Source: Lepus europaeus (lineage: Eukaryota > Chordata > Mammalia > Lagomorpha > Leporidae). From it: 64,000 nt of DNA. Below, piece by piece: positions 1-11,050 of the stretch. The stretch is from NCBI RefSeq assembly GCF_033115175.1, contig NC_084830.1, positions 38,757,409 through 38,821,408 on the forward strand, read 5' to 3'. Below the pieces are notes generated by a model. That model ran no database searches. It saw nothing but the letters and a program-made list of their open reading frames with translations, and was not told the origin of the DNA. Each line of letters starts with the position of its first letter. Position 1 is the first letter of the stretch. The position numbers were made by a program, and so were the translations under genes.

Positions 1-186
1 TAATGTACCAATTTTAATTTGTCACTAGAACGTTTACCTATCTTTTAAGAGTATTATTTTTTAAAATCACTATCACTTGGACTTATTTAACATTTATTAT
101 AAAAATACCAGTTGCTGTTACATATCTTTTGAAGAGTGTTTTTTTCTCCTCCTCTCTCCATCTTCCTTCTATCTACATCCTCCCAG

Positions 187-1291
187 GGAAATCTGAGGAA
201 CCGAACTGTGCTTGTGATCAGTTTCGCTGTGGTAATGGAAAGTGTATTCCAGAAGCCTGGAAGTGTAACAACATGGATGAATGTGGAGACAGCTCCGATG
301 AAGAGATCTGTGCCAAAGAAGCTAATCCTCCAACAGCTGCTTCTTTTCAACCCTGCGCTTACAACCAATTCCAGTGTCTCTCCCGCTTTACCAAAGTTTA
401 CACCTGCCTCCCCGAGTCTTTAAAATGTGATGGGAACATTGACTGCCTTGACCTAGGAGATGAAATAGACTGTGATGTGCCAACTTGTGGACAGTGGTTA
501 AAGTATTTTTATGGAACTTTTAATTCTCCCAATTATCCAGACTTTTATCCTCCTGGAAGTAATTGCACCTGGTTAATAGACACCGGTGATCATCGTAAAG
601 TCATTTTACGCTTCACTGACTTTAAACTTGATGGCACTGGTTATGGCGATTACGTCAAAATATACGATGGGTTAGAGGAAAATCCACACAAGCTTTTGCG
701 GGTGTTAACTGCCTTTGATTCTCATGCACCTCTTACAGTTGTTTCTTCTTCTGGACAGATAAGGGTACATTTTTGTGCTGATAAAGTGAATGCTGCAAGA
801 GGATTTAATGCTACTTATCAAGTAGATGGCTTCTGTTTGCCATGGGAAATACCCTGTGGAGGGAACTGGGGGTGTTATACTGAGCAGCAACGATGTGATG
901 GATATTGGCATTGCCCAAACGGAAGAGATGAAATCAACTGTACCATGTGCCAAAAAGAAGAATTTCCGTGTTCCCGAAATGGTGTCTGTTATCCCCGTTC
1001 TGATCGCTGCAACTACCAAAATCATTGCCCAAATGGCTCAGATGAAAAAAACTGCTTTTTTTGCCAGCCAGGAAATTTTCATTGTAAAAACAATCGTTGT
1101 GTATTTGAAAGCTGGGTGTGTGATTCTCAGGATGACTGTGGCGATGGCAGTGATGAGGAAAACTGCCCGGTAATTGTGCCCACCAGAGTCATAACTGCAG
1201 CCGTCATAGGGAGCCTGATCTGTGGCCTGTTACTCGTCATTGCTTTGGGATGTACTTGTAAGCTTTATTCTCTGAGAATGTTTGAACGAAG
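187..1291 (+). CDS. LRP12: LRP12 internal exon: LDLa repeats, second CUB domain, transmembrane helix
   Basis: LRP12 is a single-pass receptor-like protein of the LRP3/LRP10/LRP12 group, placed at the cell surface and reported to bind intracellular adaptors. This 1105-base exon carries, in order, LDLa (about 211-311, C-GDSSDE core), a second LDLa (about 350-475), a CUB domain (about 484-830, starting [10 protein letters not shown]), three more LDLa modules (about 835-950, 950-1065, 1070-1167, with NGRDE, NGSDE and DGSDE cores) and a hydrophobic helix (about 1188-1260, [20 protein letters not shown]). N-glycosylation sequons NCT and NAT are visible. The exon opens after a pyrimidine-rich acceptor ending ctcccag at 186 and ends at donor gtcagt. 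Two bases at its start complete a codon from the previous exon, and two at its end begin an Arg codon. From memory of the human protein this corresponds to about residues 158-525 of 859. The first CUB domain and signal peptide lie outside the window. Identity is very secure. Confidence 0.97.
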
Positions 1292-2815
1292 GTCAGTATC
1301 CAGACACAACTATAGTGATTATAGTGTCTGCAGTCAAAACATTACCACAAGTACTTTGATTAGTAATATGTTTTTGTTATATATTAGTGTAAAAATGAAC
1401 AAATGCTACTTATTTATGATTTATAAAATTGGTGTGAAAAGCCCAAATTGAAAGGAATAAACAATCACAAACTAATAAATACTTATCTCAGAGTGGGGTA
1501 AGTAAAGCCAATCTTTTATTGGCCTGTTCTTGTTTTCAGAGTAATCTGTTTTATAGGAATTTAGCAAGTTACAAATCTCAGTTGTAATTTTTAACCTGTC
1601 TTGATAAATATTCAGTTCCAGATATCTGAGGAACTACTACATTCAAAACACTACATAGGTTAATAGAAGAAAGGATAAAGCATAACTCACAAGTAGTTTA
1701 CAGATAGGAAGAATGACCTGGTGCATGAAATAGGATGGCAAAATGCAAATACCGGACAAGCTGAAAACAAAGTGATATAAAAATCAGAAATACCTAATCT
1801 GAAAGGGGGGATGCGCAAAGGCTTTAATTGGAAAATTGCCTTTGAAACATATTAGTAGAATGTAGGTAATATTTTTAAAAGATAGCCTGGAGAAATATAA
1901 GGAAGTAGGAATGCCCAGCACTGCACATAGTGCACTTGTTCTGGAGCCCAGGATCCATGTGAAGGATTAATAGGAGATAAGACTGGAATGCAAGGCTGGC
2001 ATCCTCTTGTCAGATTGCATAGTTCAGCGAGAGCCACATTCCTGAATTCTCAGTTGAGTAAGAAATGGTTAATCCTTAAAGAGTGACTTCAAGGAGAGTA
2101 GTGTCCTTTGTGAGCAAGGTAAACTGGACCTGGTAGAGGATAAGGGCAGGGAGGTCCCCTAGGAGGCTGTTGTGGAGACGGTTACCTTCAGTCCCAAGAG
2201 AGTTACAAATTAATTTTTAAAAAGCTTTACATAACAGACAGTTGAGAGACTAGATGGCACTCAGTCACACAGCATTGTAACAGCCGCTACCATGTCATTT
2301 CTTTGCCAAGTATAAACACCTGGAGAACTTTCCACACCACTGCAACAGAAGAGCACAATAAGGAGTCTGAGGTCTTCAGTTCAGGCTCCACCTGTTCCAG
2401 GGAGTGTATTGGTGACTCAGGTCACTCTTCCCTGAAAGGAAGTGTGGGGCTTGAGGGACGAAGTGTCTTCTGAGAATGCTGAAATTCCGTCACCTTACAT
2501 CTGGGGGTCACCCGCCACCCATTTTCTTTGGGGTTTAAAAATTAGCATTTTCTTTTCTCCCTTTATTTTTTACAGAGGTTTTCTAGTTTATTAAAACTTT
2601 GATGCAAACTCCTGCTAGTGTAAAGCCCCCCAGGAGCAGATGGTCAGCTTCATATGTGTGTTCCCAGTGAGGCATAGCACATCTTTGCCATAAATGCTGG
2701 TTGAATAATCAAATATACTGAGATTCAGATTGTTTTATAATTACTGGTAATGGAAAATTAATGTTTTGAATTGCCTTTTTTTTAACTCTTTTTACCCTCT
2801 TGTGTATTTTTAAAG
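1292..2815 (+). other. LRP12 intron without recognised repeats
   Basis: This 1.5 kb intron lies between the transmembrane exon and the juxtamembrane exon. I see no gene, SINE or L1 in it. The preceding reading frame stays open for 52 codons into the intron, to TGA at 1449-1451, with AATAAA at 1456-1461 and 1474-1479, a possible intronic polyadenylation end described in the findings. Confidence 0.8.
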
Positions 2816-2948
2816 ATCATTTGAAACTCAGTTGTCAAGAGTGGAAGCAGAATTGTTGAGAAGAGAAGCTCCTCCTTCTTACGGACAATTGATTGCTCAG
2901 GGTTTAATTCCACCAGTTGAAGATTTTCCTGTTTGTTCGCCTAATCAG
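2816..2948 (+). CDS. LRP12: LRP12 internal exon: juxtamembrane cytoplasmic segment
   Basis: This 133-base exon continues LRP12 directly. Its first base completes the Arg codon split at 1291, followed by 44 codons beginning SFETQLSRVEAELLRREAPP and ending at a codon boundary in CSPNQ. The acceptor is tttttaaag (no C before AG, with a weak tract reading ...cttgtgtatttttaaag) and the donor is a strong gtaagt. The segment lies on the cytosolic side. It contains a PPSY motif (2871-2882), the PPxY core recognised by WW domains such as those of NEDD4-type ubiquitin ligases. That this motif is used in LRP12 is an inference. The short size and clean frame match the known cytoplasmic start of the receptor tail. 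Confidence 0.96.
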
Positions 2949-3099
2949 GTAAGTTGCAGTTTATGGTTTGTATTTCACTACTTCTTAAAGGAAATGTGTG
3001 CCTGTATATATGGATAATTCCATTCACGCACTGCCATCTGCCAGCCCTACCCCCTAAGCCCTCTGAAGATAAAAGCACAGCACACACACTGCCCTCACT

Positions 3100-3730
3100 C
3101 TTGACCCTGCTTGCGGGTTTGGTGAGTTCCCCAAACCACCTTCAGGTCTGATAACTCAAGAAGTGGACTCAAAGAACTCCCTGAAAGTTGTTTACTCATG
3201 GTTACAGTTTATTTCTGGGACATAATACAGATTAAAATCAGCCACGGGTAAAGATGTGTAGGACAGAGTTCAGGAAGGACCTAAGCATGGACTTCTCGGT
3301 TCTCCCTTCTCCATAGAGACAAGAGAGCGTTCTTCTGTTGACACAGATGTGTAGCCGTGTGCAGGGAATATTACAAAGCAGGGATACTCAATCAAGCCCC
3401 CAAGATTTTACTGGGGCTCCAACACAGTGATTTAACTGCACATGTACCTGCTCCTGGCCTCTAACCCCTCTAGAGATTGATACTATGTGACCCAGAGCCC
3501 TCACCCTATGTCAGGTTACTGGTGTGGCTCAAAGCCTTTACCCCAGATCACAGTGTTGCTGTCTGGCTGGCCCAATGTCCACAGGCAGACATTCCTTTCA
3601 GGTGTGGCATTCAGGGCCTCAGACATCATGTCCCAAAAGCCAAGGATGAAGACCTTGACCAGAGTTAAACCTTTTACTGCTTCCTTCCCCACTCTGTAGA
3701 AAATTTTTGTAAGAAAATTCTGCTTCAACA
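3100..3730 (-). repeat. Probable ancient LTR-type repeat in an LRP12 intron
   Basis: The stretch includes tttactcatggttacagttt, ataatacagattaaaatcag and a later agattttactggggctcc. These phrases recur in old ERVL-class LTR copies of mammals read in antisense. No internal viral genes are present. Borders and subfamily are uncertain. Confidence 0.4.
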
Positions 3731-4826
3731 TTTTAAGAAAATATGTGTGGTGAACTAGTTTTTATTCATTTAATGAAATCAAACTCTCAAGTTTGAAATT
3801 TTTGGTAACAAATTATCAAATTTCCATAGCAATTCTTAAGAAGAAAAATAATCTTGTAATCTGTCATCTTATTTAAAATAGAAATGTTTTCAGCTTCACG
3901 AAGTGAAGAAGTATAAATCATTCCTGAAAGAGATGTGAGATTCCCCTTATGGAACCTACTGTTAGTTTGGTAGTCTTTGAATTAGACACTTTAGCTAAGT
4001 ACAGAGCTTCACCTTCACAGGACATTGTGCGGAAGGCTTTGTTGATCTTGAGAAGCAGCAGTTGCCTAACACAAAAGACTGGTGCCTTGTGTTCATGGCT
4101 GTGTGCAGTAACAGTGCTCACACAAAGCCTGACGACCCAAAGCTAAGTGTAGAGAACCAGATCTGTGGAGAGGGCACGAATGAACCTGTTTCTTGGGTGT
4201 GTTAATTCATAGCTAAGGACTTAATTGCTGAAAAATTCTACTCACTTGTATAGCAAATCAGTATGTGCTGATAACCAGGTTTCTTCCTGTCTGTGCTTTA
4301 CTAGACTATGAAACATTTCTATGACAGCAGCTTCTTTACTTTCCATGAAGTGTGTCCCTGGCAATTGAAAGACCTGTGTGGATATCACAAATACATGTAC
4401 TCTAAGTCACAGAGGGAACATAAGCTATAACATCTTGCTTCTTCTCTAACCTGTTTTCTGTGAGAAGAAAAGCAAGGGACATGAGGTTTGGTAGACAGAA
4501 GCTGTTAACAATGTTCTATTAATTCGTCATTGTTTCCCAGATGTACTGTATTTTAAATACTAAATGCCAGGTTCATGAAAGCTATATTTGTTCCAAGTTT
4601 GAATACTCATTTTATAACCACTAGATGGAGCCTCAAGACCAGTTTATACAAATGTACATCTTAAAATATCTGTAAACTCATCTTGAAAAAAGAATATTGT
4701 TCTTTCCATTGGGCAATACAGATAGCTTCCATAGGCACTAATTAAAAATCACAAGTTTTCCAAAAATAGTGAGATAGATTTCTGCTTAATACTAAGCTAT
4801 AGAAAATAAAAATCTGTAAACATTAA
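3731..4826 (+). other. LRP12 intron segment, nothing recognised
   Basis: AT-rich intronic DNA with no repeat, exon-like open frame or RNA gene that I can support. Confidence 0.6.
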
Positions 4827-4837
4827 GAAGGAATCCA

Positions 4838-5181
4838 AGCCAGCGCCATGGCTCAATAGGCTAATCCTCCACCTGTGGCGCCGGCACACCAGGTTCTAGT
4901 CCCAGTCGGGGCGCCGGATTCTGTCCCGGTTGCCCCTCTTCCAGGTCAGCTCTCTGCTGTGTCCCGGGAAGGCAGTGGAGGATGGCCCAAGTGCTTGGGC
5001 CTTGCACCCGCATGGGAGACCAGGAGAAGCACCTGGCTTCTGCCTTCAGATCAGCGCAGTGCGCCGGCCGCAGCGTGCCAACCGCGGCAGCCATTGGAGG
5101 GTGAACCAACGGCAAAAGGAAGACCTTTCTCTCTGTCTCTCTCTCTCACTGTCCACTCTGCCTGTCAAAAAAAAGAAAAAG
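4838..5181 (+). mobile_element. C-SINE, young GC-rich subfamily, with target-site duplication
   Basis: The element begins agccagcgccatggctcaat and carries the insert tcggggcgccggattctgtc and the tail ctgtccactctgcctgtc followed by A-rich sequence, without the AATAAATAAATC tail of the common copies. An 11-base direct repeat gaaggaatcca flanks it (4827-4837 and 5182-5192), so it is a L1-mobilised insertion. It shares its subfamily with the copy at 62659-62881. Confidence 0.93.
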
Positions 5182-5192
5182 GAAGGAATCCA

Positions 5193-5769
5193 GATGGGTA
5201 GATATGACTTTGGAGTGGTATAAGAAAGTTGATTTTTTTAGCTTTATTTTTTGTTTGCTGTGCTATATTAGAAGTGTATTGAATTCTTTATTTGCGACTA
5301 TAAAATTAACTCCTTGGTATCCATTCAGTAAACAAATCACTGCAAACCAATGCTGGGACATACAATTTTCACATATTTTCAAAAATTTCTGCTTTGTAAA
5401 TCCAAGCTAATTTATTCTGTGCTTGTAAAAAAAAAAAACAGCTTTGGATCTGTTATTCACAGGTTTGGTCACTTACTGATTTACAGTGGAGAATCTTTTT
5501 CCTTCCTTGTTAATAAAAGTATCATATAATTGTATTTTGTAGCTTTGGTATACTTTTAGGATTGGGTTATTATGTGAGGCTTTAAAACAAAGTAACTTAA
5601 AATTGATGGTAAATATCATTTTTAAGTGGCATATATGAAAGAATTATCAAGAAAATCAAACATAATAAGCAGTGTTTCGAGTTATAGATTAAATTCTTTG
5701 GTGGGTTGAGCCTTTACAGATGAAAGAATTAAATTGATCTTCCATAGACATTAATAAAAAATTAGTTTT
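5193..5769 (+). other. LRP12 intron segment between two SINEs, nothing recognised
   Basis: AT-rich intronic sequence with a short A run near 5428-5439. No repeat family or gene was recognised. Confidence 0.6.
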
Positions 5770-6084
5770 GGGGCCGGTACCATGGCTCACTTGGTTAATC
5801 CTCTGCCTGAGGTGCCGGCATCCCACATGGGCACCGGGTTCTAGTCCCAGTTGCTCCTTTTCCAGTCCAGCTCTCTGCTGTGGCCCAGGAAGGCAGTGAA
5901 GGATGGCCCAGGTGCTTGGACCCCTGCACCCGCATGGGAGACCAGGAGGAAGCATCTGGCTCCTGGCTTCAGATCGGTGTAGCTCCAGCCGTAGTGGCCA
6001 TTTGGAGGATGAACCATCAGAAGGAAGACCTTTCTCTCTGTCTCTCTCACTGTGTAACTCTTAACTGTCAAATAAAAAAAAAAA
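5770..6084 (+). mobile_element. C-SINE in LRP12 last intron
   Basis: The head is ggggccggtaccatggctca, the body has the box-B-like gggttctagtccc, and it ends with a (TC) tract and aaataaaaaaaaaaa. A short direct repeat tagtttt flanks it. It ends about 90 bases before the last LRP12 exon and stays clear of its acceptor. Confidence 0.92.
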
Positions 6085-6174
6085 TAGTTTTCAGCTACAA
6101 CACATTCCTATTAGAAAGGTGTTTTTTACTTAATACTTTGTCAGAAAACTTAGGATCTTTTCTTACTTTTGCAG

Positions 6175-7041
6175 GCATCTGTTTTGGAAAACCTGAGGCT
6201 AGCTGTGAGATCTCAGCTTGGATTCACTTCAATCAGGCTGCCTATGGCAGGCAGATCTAGCAACATTTGGAATCGTATTTTTAATTTTGCAAGATCACGT
6301 CATTCAGGGTCATTGGCTTTGGTCTCCGCAGATGGAGATGAGGTGGTTCCTAGTCAGAGTACCAGCAGAGAACCTGAGAGAAATCATACTCACAGAAGTT
6401 TGTTTTCTGTGGAGTCTGACGACACCGATGCCGAGAACGAGAGAAGAGATGCAGTGGGAGCGTCTGGTGGGGTTGCAGCTCCTTTACCCCAAAAAGTGCC
6501 TCCCACGACAGCAGTAGAAGCAACAGTGGGAGCATGTGGAAGTTCCTCAACTCAGAGTGCTCGAGGTGGTCATATGGATAATGGAAGAGATGTGACAAGT
6601 GTGGAACCCCCAAGTGTGAGTCCGGCACGGCACCAGCTTACAAGTGCGCTAAGTCGTATGACTCAGGGGCTACGTTGGGTTCGTTTTACATTAGGGCGAT
6701 CAAGTTCCGTAAGTCAGAATCAGAGTCCCTTGAGACAACTTGATAATGGGGTAAATAGTAGAGACGAAGATGACGATGTCGAAATGCTAATTCCAGTTTC
6801 TGATGGAGCTTCAGATGCTGACGTGAATGACTGCTCCAGACCTCTTCTTGATCTTGCCTCCGATCAAGGACAAGGGCTTAGACAACCATATAGTGCAACA
6901 AACCCTGGCGTAAGACCGAGCAGTCGAGATGGCCCCTGTGAGCGCTGTGGCATCGTCCACACTGCTCAGATTCCAGATACTTGCTTAGAAGCAACACTGA
7001 AGAATGAAACGAGTGATGATGAGGCTTTGTTACTTTGCTAG
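6175..7041 (+). CDS. LRP12: LRP12 last coding exon: cytoplasmic tail and stop codon
   Basis: The exon starts after the acceptor ttttgcag with Ala-Ser-Val (ASVLENLRLAV...) and runs 288 codons to the TAG at 7039-7041. It encodes nearly all of the long LRP12 cytoplasmic tail: an Arg/Ser-rich stretch (SRHSGSLALVS), a low-complexity Ser/Thr-rich middle, an acidic run (DEDDDVEM), the motif CERCGIVHTAQIPDTC, and the C-terminus TSDDEALLLC. Close agreement with the human protein as I recall it, including the end, shows the exon is intact. The tail is mostly predicted disordered from its composition. Known partners of the tail in the literature (RACK1, SARA) fit a scaffold or signalling role, but the binding sites cannot be read here. 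No frameshift or premature stop is present. Confidence 0.97.
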   Translation, partial: ASVLENLRLAVRSQLGFTSIRLPMAGRSSNIWNRIFNFARSRHSGSLALVSADGDEVVPSQSTSREPERNHTHRSLFSVESDDTDAENERRDAVGASGGVAAPLPQKVPPTTAVEATVGACGSSSTQSARGGHMDNGRDVTSVEPPSVSPARHQLTSALSRMTQGLRWVRFTLGRSSSVSQNQSPLRQLDNGVNSRDEDDDVEMLIPVSDGASDADVNDCSRPLLDLASDQGQGLRQPYSATNPGVRPSSRDGPCERCGIVHTAQIPDTCLEATLKNETSDDEALLLC

Positions 7042-8450
7042 GTACGAATCGGGTAAGGGAGATTGTAAGTTGGAGCAATATCCATTCATTGTTTTGTAAC
7101 TTTACAATTGAACTAGTTTTAGTTTAAAAAGAAACAAAAAGATGCAGGGTTATTTCTTATTATATGTTAGCCTGCATGGTTAAATTAAATAACTCATAAC
7201 TCAGAATTTAGAGTTTCCTGTTTTTAGCAGCTACATGTTTATGTATTCATTTTGTTCGATAATGTTCTTCCATTGGTTTCTCCTTGTTTTTATCCTGGTA
7301 CTGTAGTTCACTGTAGAAATGTGGCTGCTGAAACATTTATTTGACTGTCATTTTATCTATCCTATGTTAAAAGGTTTGTTTGTACGAAATAGTACCTTAT
7401 TTTAATTGAATCTTTTATGCTTTTGCCAACACACCTTATAACTTATGCTAGATGTTAAGGTTGGTAATGTACAAAAAAAAGCAAGCCCTTATACTCACCT
7501 GTGTTCTTATTTGTCTAACATTTGACTATTACTGGATTTCATCATAATATGAACTTGTCAACAGGAAAAAAAGTTTCTCAAAATTTTTTTCTTATGTTTA
7601 ACATGCAGTGATGTGAAATTTAGGTAGAGTTAGATAAATTAATGGCAAAAACAAAACTCTTTTATAGATTTTCTAATGTTGACTTTAATACTCAAATATG
7701 GTACAAACCAAATGGTAAAATCCCTACACATTTAATTTTTTTCATCTGTATTTAGGAACAGGATTGAGAGAATGAAGATACTCTACTATGCATTAAATCT
7801 TGAACTTTATAAAATATGTACAAAAATTGTACATGACAAGTTCCAGCTGGTAATGTCTTTCCCTAATATAGGGTTATGCTTGTATTGGACCCTAGGGATT
7901 TGCACTAAAATCACATCAAGGTCTCAGATGAGCTTAGTGCACAAGCACTATCACTTTAAATATTATTATTTGCTACCACAGTAACTATATATTTCCATAG
8001 CTTTTGGGGGGCATTTTTATTACAACTTGAAATTGCTTTGCTGGTTTCATATTTATTTGTTGTATTTAAAAACTGCATTATTGTAAGAGTGATTTTTTTC
8101 CAGTATATTTTATTCATGGGGGGATTAAGCTACAGTCTTGAAGAAAAGCAGATGAGTCATTCAGATCACCCCCCATTTTTTTAGTAAAGTGAATTGCAGA
8201 ATCCTGTATATTTTTTTATTGTCAGTTTCTGTTTATTTATTCTTCAGCTGTCTGTTTTAGTAGCTTAATAATTGAGTATGAAAAATGTATTTGTGTGTGA
8301 TTATTGCTATTTATTAAATTTAAGTACTTTGCTGAATGTCATTTTAAAGCATGTTTGAGGTCTTGTGTATTTGTCTTGTTATGCTGTCAGAAAGAACTGA
8401 CTAAAATGTTTTAATATGTATCAAAAATTAAAATAATTTTTTTTATTGCC
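7042..8450 (+). other. LRP12: LRP12 3' untranslated region
   Basis: AT-rich sequence follows the LRP12 stop and contains no recognised repeat. Several ATTTA motifs occur, such as catttatttg near 7335 and gctatttatt near 8308. The right end is set by the attaaa hexamer at 8427-8432 with T-rich sequence after it. The length of about 1.4 kb fits a total LRP12 mRNA of about 4.3 kb. The exact cleavage site is inferred. Confidence 0.7.
8427..8432 (+). promoter_or_regulatory. Candidate LRP12 polyadenylation signal (ATTAAA)
   Basis: The hexamer attaaa lies 1.39 kb after the stop codon, followed by T-rich sequence and then ttgaggtact, which could serve as the downstream element. It is the best-placed hexamer before repeats begin, but other A/T-rich hexamers are nearby, so the assignment is moderate. 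Confidence 0.5.
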
Positions 8451-9250
8451 TTGAGGTACTTTTTAAATCAAAGTTGTTTTTTATTTTTATTTGGTGCATA
8501 TAAATTCAGTCCATAAAATATGCAATATGTGTAGAAGAAAACTGGGATGAGGGATGTTCTTCCTTAACTGCTTTATAGTAAAGTAGTGGTATATATAGAA
8601 CTCCAGGAGAGAACTCCCTGAGAGTCTGAAAATCATTTGGCTTTGGAGAAAACTGCCCTTAATTGATGTACCGTGTAAGATGCAGTAACACAATCAGTTT
8701 TCTTTTTATACAGTTTCCACATATATTTCAGACCCCTATAGAATACTATACTGGTAGAATTTGTGTTACAAAATTAATCTTCTTTTATACCCTACTAGTA
8801 GTATACATTGGGATATAGGGCTTTTGTTTTTATTTTATGGCCTATGTTTTAATTTATTTTTTAACTTAATCCATCATCCTAATTTAGAAGTAAGCAATCC
8901 ATGTGCTACCCCGACCCCTGTCTTTGAGTTCCCTTTCAGAGAGGCACATACCAATACCAGATTCTTATCTCTCCCTCCAGAAACATCATCATACAGTACG
9001 TAAATGTGTGCATATGCATGTACATGCCATACATGGCAAGGCAAATTATACTGTGTGTTCATCTTCTTCTTTTCTCAAAGGGAAAATATTAGAGTGTGAA
9101 TATTAAAAAGCAGAGTTGAATATGTTCATTTACATCACTGATCTACCCTGAATCTAAAGCTTCAATTTTTTTTTCCCCAGGAGATTTCCTAGTTTTCCCA
9201 AAGCTATTTGTTAAACATACATTCTTTTTTAACTAATTTGAAATGGAACA
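8451..9250 (+). other. Intergenic DNA after LRP12, nothing recognised
   Basis: AT-rich DNA between the LRP12 polyadenylation site and the first intergenic SINE. No open frame of note and no repeat that I can name. Confidence 0.6.
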
Positions 9251-9394
9251 GGGCTGGCTCTACGGCATAGTAGGTTAAGCCTCCGCCTGTAGCATCAGTA
9301 TCCCATATGGATACTGGCTTGCGTCCTGGCTGGTCCACTTCTCTGTCTCTCTCTGTAACTCTGCCTCTTAGTAAATCTTAAAAAAATAATAAAT
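9251..9394 (+). mobile_element. C-SINE, internally deleted
   Basis: The tRNA-like head (gggctggctctacggcatag) and first half run to ctggtccacttc and then jump directly to the (TC) tract and tail taaatcttaaaaaaataata. The middle of about 180 bases is missing. No clear flanking duplication was found. Confidence 0.85.
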
Positions 9395-9464
9395 GCAATG
9401 CAACTACTATCACACAGTAAAAATCCATATTATTTGTGTGTGTTTCTTTCTCTTTTTGTACCAG

Positions 9465-9772
9465 TTAGACTGGTTTATTTGAAATTGAGAGTTACAGAGA
9501 GATCTTCCACCTGCTAATTCACTCCCCAGATGGCTGCAGTAGTCAGGTCTGAGCCAGACTGAAGCCAGGAGCCAACAACTTCATCTGGGTCTTCCATGAG
9601 GGCGCAGGGTTCCAGATATTTGGGTCGTCTTCCACTGTTTTTCCCAGGATATTAGCAGGGAGCTGGATTGAAAGTGGAGCAGCAGGACCAGGAACCAGCA
9701 CCCATAGGGGATGCCAGCATCACGGAGGGTGGCTTTACCTTGCTCTGCCACAGTGCCAGCCCCAGCCCTACA
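9465..9772 (-). mobile_element. C-SINE, reverse orientation
   Basis: The reverse-complement tail (ggtttatttgaaattgagag) opens it and the head (ctctgccacagtgccagcccc) closes it at the right. It faces the truncated copy at 9251 tail to tail. Divergence is moderate. Confidence 0.88.
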
Positions 9773-11050
9773 CTTTTTAATGACTACTTTTAACTCTTTC
9801 AAATATTCTTGTTTATTTTTCCATTTGAACTCCAGAATCAGTGTGTTAATTTCCATAAAACAAATTCATGGGTTCTTTGCTTTGGCCAGTTTTAACTTGA
9901 TAGGTTAACTTGGAGAGATTGGACACCATCATTGTAGTAAAGGTTTTTATATAAACCATGGTGCCCTTCCTAAAATTGGTGCCTGTTTAAGTCCTTTTTC
10001 TTGTTTCCTTCATATGTATTAAATTTAAAAGAGATCCCATATATTTTTAAACAGTATTTTCTTACAAATTTCATCATTTTTGTGACTGTTATTAATGAAG
10101 TCCTTTATAGTCTGATTTAACTATATACAAAGGCTAACAGCTTATAAATGTTAATTTTCCACCCAGCTACCTGACTCCATTTTCTTAGTTTGTAACAGCA
10201 TTTCAGTTATTTTGTGTTTTCCAGATCTGCAGTCATGTTGCCTGCAGACATTAATATGTAACCTTTGCTTCAGTGTGCCTACCTCTTTCTGTTGTGTAAT
10301 TGCATTTTCGGGTACTTACAGAATAATGTTAAATAGCTTTGGCTATGATGAACTGGGTTGAGCTGGATAACATTTGCTCATATTAAGGAGATCCATTGAT
10401 TGCTTTTAAAAAAAATGTTTAAGAATGCATGTTTTATTACATGCCTTTTCAACATCTGTGGAGATGCCCAAATAATACTTCTCTGATCCCTTAACATGAA
10501 TTTCATTAATATATTTTGTAATTTTGAACCATCCTTTGCATTCCTGAAATAAACTGTAGATGGTCATGTGTATTTTTTTAAAATGTTGCTAGATTGTGTT
10601 TCATATTTTATTTAGGATATCTATATTTGTGAGTGAAATTAACTGCAGATTGTGTGTGTGTGTGTGCGCGCACGCGCGCATGCCTGTGTATTTTATCTTT
10701 CAGAAGATCTGTATTTTATGCTAGTGGCTTTAGAAACTTTGTTCCCATGCTCTGGAATAGTTTGAATAGCATTGGAATTTTCAGTTCTTTAGTATCCTTG
10801 TGACATTTTCTGAGTCAAGTGTAGTTTTTGGCAAGTAGCTCTTTAATAACTTTGTTGGTATTTCCTGTTGTAATTGGTCCATATAGCTTTTATGTTTCAT
10901 CTGGTATCAGGAACCAGACATTTCACTGAAGTTTCTGAACTGAACTTGCCTAGATTTGGGCAGTTTTCTCTTCTGTGGATCTGGCTGCTTCTCCTTATGG
11001 TGTGTTAATGTTTCTTCCCTCTTCTGGATTAAGATAAATAAGTGCTAACT
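9773..11050 (-). mobile_element. Old L1 (L1M-type) ORF2 remnant, antisense
   Basis: Phrases such as ttttcaacatctgtggagat, gaaccatcctttgcattcctg and gttggtatttcctgttgtaa match the reverse complement of L1 ORF2 reverse-transcriptase DNA. Frames are broken throughout. A TG/CG tract at 10651-10683 sits inside it. Ends are approximate. Confidence 0.7.
10651..10683. repeat. Alternating pyrimidine-purine tract (TG)n/(CG)n
   Basis: This is 33 consecutive bases of perfect pyrimidine-purine alternation, TG repeats then CG-rich (cgcgcacgcgcgcatg), the classic composition for Z-DNA formation. Confidence 0.9.

Noticed and set aside
3100-3730. Complete endogenous retrovirus
   Set aside because: Only an LTR-like stretch is seen; no gag, pol or env coding DNA is present around it.
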